This document shows positions 47,386 to 56,150 of a stretch of 64,000 nucleotides of DNA, piece by piece (the stretch's first letter is position 1; every line of letters starts with the position of its first letter). This DNA is from Mesorhizobium sp. B4-1-4. GTDB taxonomy: Bacteria; Pseudomonadota; Alphaproteobacteria; Rhizobiales; Rhizobiaceae. The notes under the pieces were generated by a model. That model did not search any database. It saw only the letters and a program-made list of their open reading frames with translations, and was not told the DNA's origin. Made by a program: the position numbers and the translations under genes. The stretch lies in NCBI RefSeq assembly GCF_006439395.2, contig NZ_CP083950.1:1426001-1490000 (forward strand), read 5' to 3'.

Positions 47386-47564
47386 TGGCGCCAAGGCACC
47401 CCCCTCTGTCCTGCCGGACATCTCCCCCTCAAGGGGGGAGATTGGCAGTGTCGCCGATGGCGCCTTCCTTGCAACATCGGGAATTGGCGAAGGCGCAGGC
47501 GACATCTGATCTCCCCCCTTGAGGGGGAGATGTCCGGCAGGACAGAGGGGGGTGCCTGGCGCCA
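47386..47564. repeat. Palindromic intergenic repeat, 47-bp arms
   Basis: The left arm (47386-47432) and right arm (47518-47564) are inverted copies that differ by one extra A on the left. Each contains the C-rich block CTGTCCTGCCGGACATCTCC. A second pair (CAAGGGGGGAGAT with its complement) lies further in. The element fills the whole gap between the DUF849 gene and the GNAT gene. This sequence type is, from memory, among the most abundant palindromic repeats of Mesorhizobium. Confidence 0.8.
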
Positions 47565-47567
47565 ACA

Positions 47568-48497
47568 TCAGAACGCCACCCGGTCGCCGCCCTTGAGCGC
47601 CAGCATCTCGCGCGCTTCGGCCGGCGTGGCAACTTCCAGCGACAGTCCGTCGAGAATGCCACGGATACGGCGCACCTGATCGGCATTGGATTTCGCCAGC
47701 TGACGGCCATCGTAGAGACTGTCTTCCAGCCCGACACGGACATTGCCGCCCATCGCCGCAGCGATCGAGATCAGCGGCATCTGGTTGCGGCCGGCCGCCA
47801 GTACGGAGAACTGGTAGCTGTCGCCGAACAATTTGTCGGCGATCCGCTTCATGTGGATGAGATTGTCCGGATCGGCGCCGATGCCGCCCAGAATGCCCAG
47901 CACGAACTGGATGAACAGCGGCCCCGACACCAGCCCGCGGTCGTGGAGATGCGCCAGCGAATAGAGATGGCCGACATCGTAGCACTCGAATTCGAAGCGC
48001 GTGCCGCAGCCCCTGCCCAGTCTCTCGATCACACCTTCCATGTCGGCGAAGGTGTTCTTGAAGATGGTGTCGCGGGTGGCTTCCAGCAGCTTGGGCTCCC
48101 ATTCGTGCTGCCATTCCCGTGGCTTGTCGAGCATCGGGAACAGCGCGAAATTCATCGAGCCCATGTTGAGCGAGCACATTTCCGGCTCTGCCCTCAGTGG
48201 CGCCGCCAGCCGCTGGTCGAGCGTCATCAGCGACGAGCCGCCGGTGGTGATGTTGATCACCGCCGACGTCGCCTGCTTGATGCGCGGCAGGAACTGCATA
48301 AAGATGTCCGGATCGGCGCTCGGCCGGCCATCCCCGGGGTCACGGGCGTGCAGATGCAGGATCGAGGCGCCGGCTTCGGCGGCCGCGATCGCATCAGCCG
48401 CGATCTGGTCCGGCGTCACAGGCAGGTAGGGCGACATCGATGGCGTGTGCACCGAGCCGGTGACGGCGCAGGTGATGATGACTTTTCGCGGCGCCAT
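47568..48497 (-). CDS. BKACE (DUF849) beta-keto acid cleavage enzyme
   Basis: 309 aa, start MAPRKVIITCAVTGSVHTPS. The TIM-barrel metal site includes ILHLHARDPGDGRP (His-x-His) and the serine/asparagine region CSLNMGSMNFALF. BKACE enzymes react a beta-keto acid with acetyl-CoA to give acetoacetate and an acyl-CoA; Kce acting on 3-keto-5-aminohexanoate is the type example, and many members have other substrates. It lies 4 nt after the aminotransferase, which could supply the keto acid. Confidence 0.92.
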   Translation of the reverse strand: MAPRKVIITCAVTGSVHTPSMSPYLPVTPDQIAADAIAAAEAGASILHLHARDPGDGRPSADPDIFMQFLPRIKQATSAVINITTGGSSLMTLDQRLAAPLRAEPEMCSLNMGSMNFALFPMLDKPREWQHEWEPKLLEATRDTIFKNTFADMEGVIERLGRGCGTRFEFECYDVGHLYSLAHLHDRGLVSGPLFIQFVLGILGGIGADPDNLIHMKRIADKLFGDSYQFSVLAAGRNQMPLISIAAAMGGNVRVGLEDSLYDGRQLAKSNADQVRRIRGILDGLSLEVATPAEAREMLALKGGDRVAF

Positions 48498-48501
48498 TTC
48501 G

Positions 48502-49887
48502 TTACCCCCGGCCTTCGACCGGCAGGTCGAGCTCGGAAGCCAACGCCTCCAGCGAGTCGCCAATGATGGAAATGATCTCGCCGACCTGTTCGCCGGTGAC
48601 GATCATCGGCGGCGCGACCATGAAATTGTCACCGTCGACACCGCCCTTGACCTTGCGGCCATAAATGATCAGCCCGCGCTCATAGGCAAGGTCGAGCAGC
48701 CGCTGCGTGGCCTTGTTGCTTTGGTCGATCGGCTTCAGCGTCTCGGGATCGGCAACCATCTCGGCGCCGGTCAGCAGGCCCTTGCCGCGCACATCGGCGA
48801 TGAAGGGGAAGCGCTTCGCTAGCCCCTTCAGCCCATCCATCAGCACATCGCCCATGGCAGCCGCGTTGGCGATCAGGTCGAGGCGGTCCATTTCGCCGAG
48901 CACGGCAAGCCCGGCGGCGCAGGCCAGCGGATTGCCAGCATAGGTGTGGCCGTGCTGGAAGCCGCCAGAAGCGAGCAGCGGCTGTACAAGCCGCATCGGC
49001 GCCGCCAGCGCGCCGAGTGGCGCGTAGCCCGAGCCCAGCCCTTTCGACAGCGCGACAATGTCGGGCTTGCAGTTCCAATGGTCGCCGCCGAGGAATTTGC
49101 CGGTGCGGCCGGCGCCGCTCATGACCTCGTCATGGATGAGCAGGATACCGTAGCGGTCGCAGATCTCGCGGATGCGCGCATAATAGCTGTCCGGTGCCAC
49201 AAGCGCTGCCGTAGCCGCTCCGCCGATCGGCTCCATGATGAAGGCGACGACGCTGTCCGGGCCTTCGGCCAGGATCTTCTCCTCCAGCATGTCGGCGTAG
49301 CGGATGCCGCGCTGTTCCATCGAAAGATTGTCGCGGTCGCGCCAGGCGGTCGGGGCCGGCACCGTCGGCATCACCCGCATCATCGGCTCGAAGGTTTCGG
49401 CCAGTGCATCGTCGCCGGTGATCGAGAGAGAACCCAGCGTGCCACCGTGATAGGACGGGAAGCGGGTAATCACCTTCCAGCGGCCGCCCTGGCCGGTGGC
49501 GACGGCCCATTGCCGCGCCAGCTTGATGCAGGATTCCGTCGCTTCCGAGCCGCCCGAGACGAAGAAGATACGGTCCATGCCTTCTGGCAGTTTTCCCGCG
49601 AGTTCACGCGCGAGTTCTTCCGCCGGCTCGTTCTCGAAATGAAGGCGGTAGGCGAAGGTGGCGCGGTCCATCTGCCGCTTCATGGCGTCCAGCACATTGC
49701 GGTTGGAATGGCCGATATTGGCAACCATCGGGCCGCTCGATCCGTCGATGAAGCGGCGGCCGTCCTGCGTCCACATGTAGATGCCTTCGGCGCGGTCGAT
49801 CAACGGCCGGCGCAGGCTGGAGAGGTAGAACAGATGAGATTGGCGCCGGGCGTCGGCGTCTTGAACGGCAGTCTGGAGTTTCGACAT
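48502..49887 (-). CDS. Class III (omega) aminotransferase
   Basis: 461 aa. PLP lysine in VALSKGLGSGYAPLGA, Asp partner in LLIHDEVMSGAGRTGKF, and VSGGSEATESCIKLARQW near residue 115. The class includes beta-alanine/pyruvate, GABA and polyamine transaminases. The ATG at 49887 lies one base from the preceding stop codon; a further 11 codons are open upstream. Probable job in this operon: deaminate a beta- or omega-amino acid to the keto acid used by BKACE. Confidence 0.93.
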   Translation of the reverse strand: MSKLQTAVQDADARRQSHLFYLSSLRRPLIDRAEGIYMWTQDGRRFIDGSSGPMVANIGHSNRNVLDAMKRQMDRATFAYRLHFENEPAEELARELAGKLPEGMDRIFFVSGGSEATESCIKLARQWAVATGQGGRWKVITRFPSYHGGTLGSLSITGDDALAETFEPMMRVMPTVPAPTAWRDRDNLSMEQRGIRYADMLEEKILAEGPDSVVAFIMEPIGGAATAALVAPDSYYARIREICDRYGILLIHDEVMSGAGRTGKFLGGDHWNCKPDIVALSKGLGSGYAPLGALAAPMRLVQPLLASGGFQHGHTYAGNPLACAAGLAVLGEMDRLDLIANAAAMGDVLMDGLKGLAKRFPFIADVRGKGLLTGAEMVADPETLKPIDQSNKATQRLLDLAYERGLIIYGRKVKGGVDGDNFMVAPPMIVTGEQVGEIISIIGDSLEALASELDLPVEGRG

Positions 49888-49888
49888 G

Positions 49889-51529
49889 TCAGGACTTTCC
49901 GAGATAGCGATCGAGGACATTCTGGGTGACGCGTTCGACCATGGGGTCTTGTCTTAGCAGGCCGGCGACCCATTCGCAGCTTCCGGCGTGGAACACCTCG
50001 CCCTTGCCACGTGGGAAGTTGACGATCATGCCGTTGCTGCGTTTGACTTTTTCAAGGTTGGCGTCGCTCCTGTCGCCGAAGAGCGTTTCGGCGCTGAAGC
50101 GGCCATCCTCGTCGGTGAGGAACTGGTCCTCGATCGGAATGTCGGCGCTTTCCTCGACCTGGGATGCCATGCCGACGGCAAGAACCTGCAATCCATCAGG
50201 CGCGCCGCTGGTCGCGGTGGGGTAGGGCAGGCCGCCGCGTATCTCGAAATCCAGCCCGTCGACCTCATAGCCATAGACATGGCTGTCGGCGCCCAACAGG
50301 TCGCCATAATAGATGCCGGTGCCGGCAAAGGCCCAGTGCTCGGGCCGATAGACCGGAAAGCCGCGCACGCCGCGCGGCGCGCAGCCGCCCCAGCCGGCGT
50401 AAAGCCCGCGTGTTGCATTGAGCCCGAAGGTTGCCGAACCCGGCCGGCCGATTTCCGGCGCCTCCCAGGAATTGGTGGCGCGGGTCACGTCGCCACCGCG
50501 ATAGGCCGGGTCCTCGGCGCGGGCGCGGTACTTGTAGCAGACCTGCCGGCGGCCCTCCTCCTCAAGGCGGGTCTGCCACATGAAATTGCCGGCGAAGCGC
50601 GCCGCATGGCCGCCATGCTCGACATAGTGATCGACGGCGTCGCGCATTTCCCAGGTCCAGTATTCATCATGGCCGACGAAGACGGCGCAGTCGTAACCGT
50701 CGAGAATCTCGGGCGAGAAATGCAGATCGTGCTGACTGGCGAGATCGACGCCGTAGCCGGCGCGTTCGGCGAAGCGAAAGAAATGGCTGTCGTAGCTGGC
50801 CCAGCCCGACGAGGCGTATTTCTTCGAATGGCCAGTGGCGAGCGCCCATTCCATATGCGGATAGCGCGGCACCGTCTTTGGCGGCACGGCGATCTCCAGC
50901 GGCACGCGCGGCGCATCCTGCGGCAGCACGACGAAGCCACGGCACCAGGGGCGCTGCGTCGAGACGATTGGCGAGTACTGGTTGCGATCCGGCCCGGTGA
51001 TGCCCTGATAGTGGTTCGAGCCGCCCCAGGTGTTGTAGGCAAGCCAGGTGCCCGTCGCCGCCACCTGCAGCACGCGGTCGGGCTTTCTCCCGGGTCGGGG
51101 AGAGACGATGAACAAATGGTGGCAAAGGATCGGCTTGCCACCGCGTCCGTCGGCGGTGAGCGTCACCCGATAGGCACCGGACGGCCAGTCATTTCCCACG
51201 CGCAATTCGAACGAGGCTTCCCAAGCACAACCCTCCGCCGAGCATTGATCCGGACTTTCCTGCCAGCGCGCCGCGATGCCCGATTTCTCGAACACCGTCG
51301 TCTCGCTGCCGCCGTCGCGGACGATCGTCATGTTGAACGATGGAGCCGTCGAACTGACATGCAGCGTCACTGTCTCGCCGGCGCGATAGGAAAAGCGGTC
51401 GCTGTAGCACCAGATTTCGCCGGGATCGCCGTCCATCCCGGGCCACTCGTAGTAATGGCCGCGCACCGCGTGGCGACGCTGCTCCTCCGTCAGTCCGAAA
51501 TCGGGAAATTCCGTGGGTAGTCTGGTCAT
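49889..51529 (-). CDS. N,N-dimethylformamidase large-subunit-like hydrolase
   Basis: 546 aa, similar to the large (beta) subunit of N,N-dimethylformamidase, an iron-dependent amidohydrolase. It starts MTRLPTEFPDFGLTEEQRRH. Recognisable parts are an N-terminal beta sandwich (YRAGETVTLHVSSTAPSFN), then RVLQVAATGTWLAYNTWGGS, VFVGHDEYWTWEMRDAVDHY and FAGTGIYYGDLLGADSHVYG. The characterised enzyme is longer (about 760 aa) and needs a small subunit; no small-subunit gene lies beside this one. It is likely a C-N hydrolase on an unknown amide. ATPase gene 8 nt upstream. Confidence 0.82.
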   Translation of the reverse strand: MTRLPTEFPDFGLTEEQRRHAVRGHYYEWPGMDGDPGEIWCYSDRFSYRAGETVTLHVSSTAPSFNMTIVRDGGSETTVFEKSGIAARWQESPDQCSAEGCAWEASFELRVGNDWPSGAYRVTLTADGRGGKPILCHHLFIVSPRPGRKPDRVLQVAATGTWLAYNTWGGSNHYQGITGPDRNQYSPIVSTQRPWCRGFVVLPQDAPRVPLEIAVPPKTVPRYPHMEWALATGHSKKYASSGWASYDSHFFRFAERAGYGVDLASQHDLHFSPEILDGYDCAVFVGHDEYWTWEMRDAVDHYVEHGGHAARFAGNFMWQTRLEEEGRRQVCYKYRARAEDPAYRGGDVTRATNSWEAPEIGRPGSATFGLNATRGLYAGWGGCAPRGVRGFPVYRPEHWAFAGTGIYYGDLLGADSHVYGYEVDGLDFEIRGGLPYPTATSGAPDGLQVLAVGMASQVEESADIPIEDQFLTDEDGRFSAETLFGDRSDANLEKVKRSNGMIVNFPRGKGEVFHAGSCEWVAGLLRQDPMVERVTQNVLDRYLGKS

Positions 51530-51537
51530 CGGCGTGC

Positions 51538-52302
51538 TCAGGCGGAAAGATATTTTTTGAGGAAGCTGCGCGTGCGTTCTTTCTGCGGCGAACGGAAGAT
51601 CTCGATCGGCGGGCCTTCCTCGACCACCACGCCGCCGTCCATGAACAGCACCCTGTCGGCGACTTCACCGGCAAAGCGCATTTCATGCGTTACGATGAGC
51701 ATGGTCATGTGTTCCGCGGCAAGCTGTTTCATCACCGCGTTGACCTCGTCGACGAGTTCGGGGTCGAGCGCGGAGGTCGCTTCGTCGAACAGCATCACCT
51801 TTGGCTGCATGGCCAGCGCGCGGGCGATCGCAACGCGCTGCTTCTGTCCGCCCGAAAGCCGCGACGGATAGGCGTCGACCTTGTCGGCGAGCCCGACCTT
51901 CGACAACAAGCCAACCGCCAGCGCCCGGGCTTCGGCCTTCGGCATGCCTTTAAGGATCACCGGCCCCATCGTGATGTTCTCGATCACGGTCAGATGCGGA
52001 AACAGCTTGAAGTGCTGGAACACCATGCCCATCTGCTGGCGCACTTTGTTGATGTGCCGCTCGAAGGCCTGGCCGTGCAGCTTCTGGTTGACCTGCACGC
52101 CGTCGAGCCAGACTTCACCGCCGTTCAAGGTCTCGAGATGGTTGATGGAGCGCAGCAGCGTGCTCTTGCCGGAGCCGCTCGGCCCGATGATGGCCACGAT
52201 CTGCCCACGTTCGACCGACAGGCCGATGCCCTTCAAAACATCGACGGCGCCGAAGGATTTGCGTGTGCCGCGGACCTCGACCATTGGCCGCTGCGTGCTC
52301 AT
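51538..52302 (-). CDS. Polar amino acid ABC transporter ATPase (GlnQ/HisP type)
   Basis: 254 aa. Walker [22 protein letters not shown] signature [18 protein letters not shown], Walker [12 protein letters not shown], and the H-loop TMLIVTHEM. The start overlaps the second permease stop (ATGA). It energises uptake through the two upstream permeases. The solute class (polar amino acid or opine) comes from family resemblance. Confidence 0.95.
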   Translation of the reverse strand: MSTQRPMVEVRGTRKSFGAVDVLKGIGLSVERGQIVAIIGPSGSGKSTLLRSINHLETLNGGEVWLDGVQVNQKLHGQAFERHINKVRQQMGMVFQHFKLFPHLTVIENITMGPVILKGMPKAEARALAVGLLSKVGLADKVDAYPSRLSGGQKQRVAIARALAMQPKVMLFDEATSALDPELVDEVNAVMKQLAAEHMTMLIVTHEMRFAGEVADRVLFMDGGVVVEEGPPIEIFRSPQKERTRSFLKKYLSA

Positions 52303-52958
52303 CGGGAAACCTCCACATGTCTTTCAAACCGATGCAAGGCCGCTTCGAGCACAAGGTTCAAGATGTAATAAAGCGCGGCGGCGGTGATGTAGAACTCGAA
52401 GGGACGGAAGGTTTCACTGATCGCGAGTTGCGCCGAGTGGACCAGTTCGGCGATGCCGATGACCGAGACGATCGAGGATTCCTTCAACAGCGCGATCAGG
52501 TTGCTTCCGATCGGTGGCGCCGTGTTGCGCACGGCTTGCGGTATGACGACATAGCGCAGCGTTTGCCACTTGCCGAAACCGATGCTGCGCGCCCCTTCCG
52601 TCTGGCCAAGGTCGACAGCCACTATGCCGGCGCGCATCACATCGGCATTGTAGACGGCAAAGTGCAGGCCGAGCCCGACGATGCCGGCGGCAAGCGCGGG
52701 AATATCGATGCCGATCTGCACCAGGCCGAAATAGATCAGGAACAGCTGCAAAAGCAGCGGCGTACCCATGAACACCCACATGAAGGCACGCACGGGATAG
52801 GCGAGAATTGCCGGCGCATAGAGCACTATGACGGAAAACAGGATGCCGAAGATGAAACTGAGTGCTCCCGCCGAAGCCGTCAGCACAGCGGTCCACCAGA
52901 CGCCCGTCAACAGGAGATCCCAATAGGGCGTGACGACGGTGAAATCCAAACCTTGCAT
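52299..52958 (-). CDS. Amino acid ABC transporter permease (HisMQ type)
   Basis: 219 aa with about five helices. The EAA coupling loop [21 protein letters not shown] is intact. Starts [20 protein letters not shown]. 12 nt after the first permease and overlapping the ATPase gene. Confidence 0.93.
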   Translation of the reverse strand: MQGLDFTVVTPYWDLLLTGVWWTAVLTASAGALSFIFGILFSVIVLYAPAILAYPVRAFMWVFMGTPLLLQLFLIYFGLVQIGIDIPALAAGIVGLGLHFAVYNADVMRAGIVAVDLGQTEGARSIGFGKWQTLRYVVIPQAVRNTAPPIGSNLIALLKESSIVSVIGIAELVHSAQLAISETFRPFEFYITAAALYYILNLVLEAALHRFERHVEVSR

Positions 52959-52970
52959 CGCGCTCTCCCG

Positions 52971-53618
52971 TCAGACGATGGCGAAGCGTTTGTCGAGCAG
53001 ATCGACGACACGGGCGACGGCGTAGACCATGACCATGTAGAGCAGGGCCGCGACGCCAAAGATCTCGAACGGCTTGTAGGTCGAGCCGATGAAGCGCTGG
53101 GCGGTATAGGTCAGCTCCACCATCGAGATGGTGGATACGAGCGCCGACCCCTTGAGCAGAGCGACCGTATTGACGCCGAGCGGCCGGATCATCAGCCTTG
53201 CGGCCTGTGGAAGCACGACCTTGCGCAAGGTCTGGAAGCGGCTGAAGCCGATCGTGCGGGCAGCTTCCGTCTGGCCCCGGTCGACCGCCATCACCGCGCC
53301 GCGGATCGATTCCGCCATATAGGCGCCGATGTTGAGGCCAAGGCCGATGACGCCGGCCGCGAATGGGTCAAGATTGACGCCGATCTGCGGGCCGCCGAAA
53401 TACAGCACGAAGAGCTGGATCAGGCACGGCGTGCCGCGAAACAGGCTGACATAGGCCGTGCCGATGGCGCGCAGGATCGCCGACCTCGACATTCTTGCGG
53501 CAGCGGCCAGCGCTGCCCCGGCCAGCCCCAGAACCAGGGCCAGGGCTGTCAATTCCAACGTCACCAAAGCGGCTTCCACGAAGAACGGGAAGACGCGCTG
53601 CATCAGGGAGAAATCCAT
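52971..53618 (-). CDS. Amino acid ABC transporter permease (HisMQ type)
   Basis: 215 aa, about five helices, EAA loop EAARTIGFSRFQTLRKVVLPQ. It is the paralogue of the next permease (both have the IGLGL/VGLGL helix and the G-T-P-x-x-x-Q-L periplasmic motif), so the membrane part is a heterodimer. An inverted repeat lies between it and the binding-protein gene upstream. Confidence 0.93.
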   Translation of the reverse strand: MDFSLMQRVFPFFVEAALVTLELTALALVLGLAGAALAAAARMSRSAILRAIGTAYVSLFRGTPCLIQLFVLYFGGPQIGVNLDPFAAGVIGLGLNIGAYMAESIRGAVMAVDRGQTEAARTIGFSRFQTLRKVVLPQAARLMIRPLGVNTVALLKGSALVSTISMVELTYTAQRFIGSTYKPFEIFGVAALLYMVMVYAVARVVDLLDKRFAIV

Positions 53619-53646
53619 GGAACGGCCCGGCGGGAGAGGTGCTTGG

Positions 53647-53680
53647 CCTCAGGCGAATCTGGATCGCCCGAGGCCTGAGG
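53647..53680 (-). promoter_or_regulatory. Stem-loop between binding-protein and permease genes
   Basis: CCTCAGGC (53647-53654) pairs with GCCTGAGG (53673-53680), ending 3 nt before the binding-protein stop codon as read on the minus strand. Such stem-loops often protect the binding-protein mRNA and lower expression of downstream permeases. No T tract follows, so it is not a simple terminator. Confidence 0.45.
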
Positions 53681-53683
53681 AGA

Positions 53684-54465
53684 TTAGCGGATGTCGCTGC
53701 CGACCCACTGCTTGGAGATTTTCTCGTAGCTGCCGTCGGCCATCATCTCGTCCAGCGCCTTCTGCATGGCGGCCTTGAGCTCCGGATTGTCCTTGCGGAT
53801 GGCGATGCCGATGGCGACGCTGCCGCCCTCGATATTGGGCGTGTCGAGCCTGCGCACCTTCTCGCCGGTTTCCTTAACGGCGACCATGACCGGTATGTTA
53901 TCGACGACAATGGCGTCGACACGGCCTGCCTTCAGCTCCAATAGAAGTTCGGGCAGGCCCTTGTAGGTGCGGACGTCCCAGCCGCCTTGGGCGCGGGCCC
54001 ATTTCTCATGGGTTTCGCCCAGTGTCACGCCAAGGGTTTTGCCCTTGAGCTCGTCCAGGCTCTGGACCTTGGAAGCCTCGCTGACGAAAACCGCGCGGCC
54101 GGCGTGATAGTAGGGCCCGACGAAATCGACCACTTTTTCGCGCTCCGGCGTAATCGTCATCGAGCCGACGATGGTGTCGTATTTGTTGGCCACCAACCCG
54201 GCGATGATGCCGTCCCAGGCCGTGGTGATGATGGTGCCCTTGATACCGATGCGCTCGGCGATGGCCTTGCCGATATCGGGTCGAAGCCGACGATCTCGTT
54301 CTGATCGCTGACGAAGTTGAAGGGCGGATACTGACCGCTCATGGAAATTTTCAGCTCGCCCGCCGCCTTGACCTTTTCGAGATCGTCGGCCTGCGCCGAA
54401 ACGGTGGTGAAGGCCGACGCAAGCAGCAGTGCGGCACTCGCGATGCCGGAGAATACCCTGTTCAT
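53684..54465 (-). pseudogene. Polar amino acid ABC binding protein, single-base frameshift
   Basis: Frame 1 starts at the ATG 54465 with a signal peptide (MNRVFSGIASAALLLASAFT...SAQA) and the mature start ELKISMSGQYPPFNFVSDQN. It breaks near 54278. Frame 2 carries the rest (LVANKYDTIVGSMTITPERE, DAIVVDNIPVMVAVKETGEK). Adding one base in GACCCGATATCGGC, giving GACCCGGATATCGGC, restores D-P-D-I-G-K and joins the frames into about 260 aa, a normal length for the family. It is either a real mutation or a sequence error. If real, transport by this operon would fail unless another binding protein substitutes. Confidence 0.85.
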
Positions 54466-54534
54466 CTGAAATTTCTGTCCTCTGGATGAAGCGCGAAGGC
54501 TTGTTCTTGGGAGGCGTTGGGGCGCTCTCCTGAT

Positions 54535-54567
54535 GGCAATGATTGCCTTTGCATCAGCATTGCGCAA
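54535..54567. promoter_or_regulatory. Candidate LysR operator region
   Basis: In the 137-nt divergent gap a perfect 13-nt palindrome GGCAATGATTGCC (54535-54547) and a shorter one TTGCGCAA (54560-54567) are spaced by about 22 nt centre to centre. LysR regulators usually bind two such sites (RBS and ABS) between the regulator gene and its target. The arrangement fits control of the transport operon by the gene at 54603. Confidence 0.5.
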
Positions 54568-54602
54568 ATAGATAATGGGAATAGGGAGTATAGATATCAG
54601 GA

Positions 54603-55562
54603 ATGGCTTTGCCTCGCCCCGAACGTCTGGTCTGGGATCTAGACTGGAACCTTCTGCGGACATTCGTCGTCATCGCGGAAGTGAAGAGCATCACCCGCGC
54701 CGCCGAGCGCCTCAACCTCAAGCAGCCCAGCGTCAGCAATGCTTTGCGGCGCCTGGAGGACCGGGTTGGCCGGCGGCTGGTCGAGCGCGACGCGACACGC
54801 TTTGAACTCACCGAAGTCGGGAGGCTGATTTACGAGCAGAGCGTCGAGGTGTTCGGCACCATCTCGCAACTGCCGCTCTTGATGCGCGGCATCAGCGATG
54901 ACGTCACCGGCCACGTCATGATCGCGACCGCAAGCCATGTCGTTTCGCCACTGTTCGACCAGGCGCTGGCGGAATTCCACCGCAACTATCCGCGCGCCTC
55001 GATCACCATCTCGGTCGCGGCAAGCATGGACGTGGCCAAGCAGGTGAGGGAGCGCCGTGCCTCCTTCGGCATCTGCCTGGTCAGCCAGCGCGATCCCGCA
55101 CTGGATTATCAGATGGTCTACCGCGAGTTCTTCGGTTTCTTCTGCGGCCCGCGGCATAGGCTCTACGGAAAAACCGGACTGGCGCTGGCGGATCTGCGCG
55201 GCGAGCCCCAGGTCTCCTTCCAGACCGACCACATTTCGGACGCGTTGAGGCCTGTCGCGTTGCTGCGCAGCGAAGCCCGGCTGAACGCCGATGTCGTCGG
55301 CGTGTCCTCGAGCCTGGAGGAGGTGCGGCGCATGATCGTGGCCGGGCTCGGCATCGGCCCGCTGCCACTGCATGTCGCACGGCGCGATGTGCGCGACGGC
55401 GTGCTATGGCGGCTGCCGCCCTACGATGCGCCGCCGGCGATCGACATCTTCCTGTTGGTCAACCCCGACAAGGCGATGAACCGGGCCGAGAAGGCATTGC
55501 TTTCGGGGCTTCAGACACTGATCGCCGAGACGCCGATCGAGGATCGCATCTACAACGGCTGA
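54603..55562 (+). CDS. LysR-family transcriptional regulator
   Basis: 319 aa. N-terminal HTH (residues about 15-75: NLLRTFVVIAEVKSITRAAE, LKQPSVSNALRRLEDRVG) and a substrate-binding domain with HVMIATASHVVSPLFDQALA and VVGVSSSLEEVRRMIVAGLG. Divergent from the ABC-transport/catabolic operon, so it is its probable activator or sensor. Inducer unknown. Confidence 0.93.
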   Translation: MALPRPERLVWDLDWNLLRTFVVIAEVKSITRAAERLNLKQPSVSNALRRLEDRVGRRLVERDATRFELTEVGRLIYEQSVEVFGTISQLPLLMRGISDDVTGHVMIATASHVVSPLFDQALAEFHRNYPRASITISVAASMDVAKQVRERRASFGICLVSQRDPALDYQMVYREFFGFFCGPRHRLYGKTGLALADLRGEPQVSFQTDHISDALRPVALLRSEARLNADVVGVSSSLEEVRRMIVAGLGIGPLPLHVARRDVRDGVLWRLPPYDAPPAIDIFLLVNPDKAMNRAEKALLSGLQTLIAETPIEDRIYNG

Positions 55563-55577
55563 TCGGTCGAAGCCGGC

Positions 55578-55991
55578 CTATTCGATCAGGAACGCCGCAC
55601 GGCTCCGCATCGGCTCGTCGAGCGCCACCGAGGCCCGCACGGCAAGATCAAAGCGCACGCTGGTCGTCGGGCTCGATGCATGGACGATGCCGTCGAGCGA
55701 TCCCGACATGATCTGTTCGAAGGTGATGGAGGTGCGGCCGATCTTCGCCACATGCGAACGGATGGTAATCAGCGAGCCGGCTTTCGTTTCATTGCGATAG
55801 TCGATTTCGGTGCGCACATCGGCCCACCCGGTCGCCTCTGCCTGGCTGCCATCCTGCCCGGCGATATGGCCGAGGAGCTGGAAACTGGCATCATCGAACA
55901 TCGCCGCGTAGTGGCGCACATTCACGTGCCCCATCACGTCGCACATCCAGGGATGGACGACACCGACGAAGGTGACGAGGGATTTGCTCAT
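55578..55991 (-). CDS. Acyl-CoA thioesterase (hotdog fold, 4HBT type)
   Basis: 137 aa from MSKSLVTFVGVVHPWMCDVM. The hotdog signature is MGHVNVRHYAAMFDDASFQL, with the Asp/Asn active-site region in WMCDVMGHVNV. It hydrolyses an acyl-CoA. It lies just past the LysR gene and is convergent with it (15-nt gap), so it might belong to the same pathway (removing CoA from the BKACE product), but it is not in that operon. Confidence 0.88.
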   Translation of the reverse strand: MSKSLVTFVGVVHPWMCDVMGHVNVRHYAAMFDDASFQLLGHIAGQDGSQAEATGWADVRTEIDYRNETKAGSLITIRSHVAKIGRTSITFEQIMSGSLDGIVHASSPTTSVRFDLAVRASVALDEPMRSRAAFLIE

Positions 55992-56150
55992 GGTTCCGTG
56001 GCCTCTATTAGGATCGCGAGACGCCATAGCGAAACGCGTGGCGAGAGGCAAACCGGTGGACGGGCCGATATTCGTTAGCCGCGCCCTTGGTCCTCCTGAA
56101 CAAACCGACTATCTCAGGAAGACGGCGGCGGTTCCGCCACGGGGACAGGC

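Noticed and set aside
49988..51520. 510-codon plus-strand open frame
   Set aside because: Antisense to the DMFase-like gene; no recognisable domain or ribosome binding site.
52263..53678. 471-codon plus-strand open frame
   Set aside because: Antisense to both permease genes; charged low-complexity translation.
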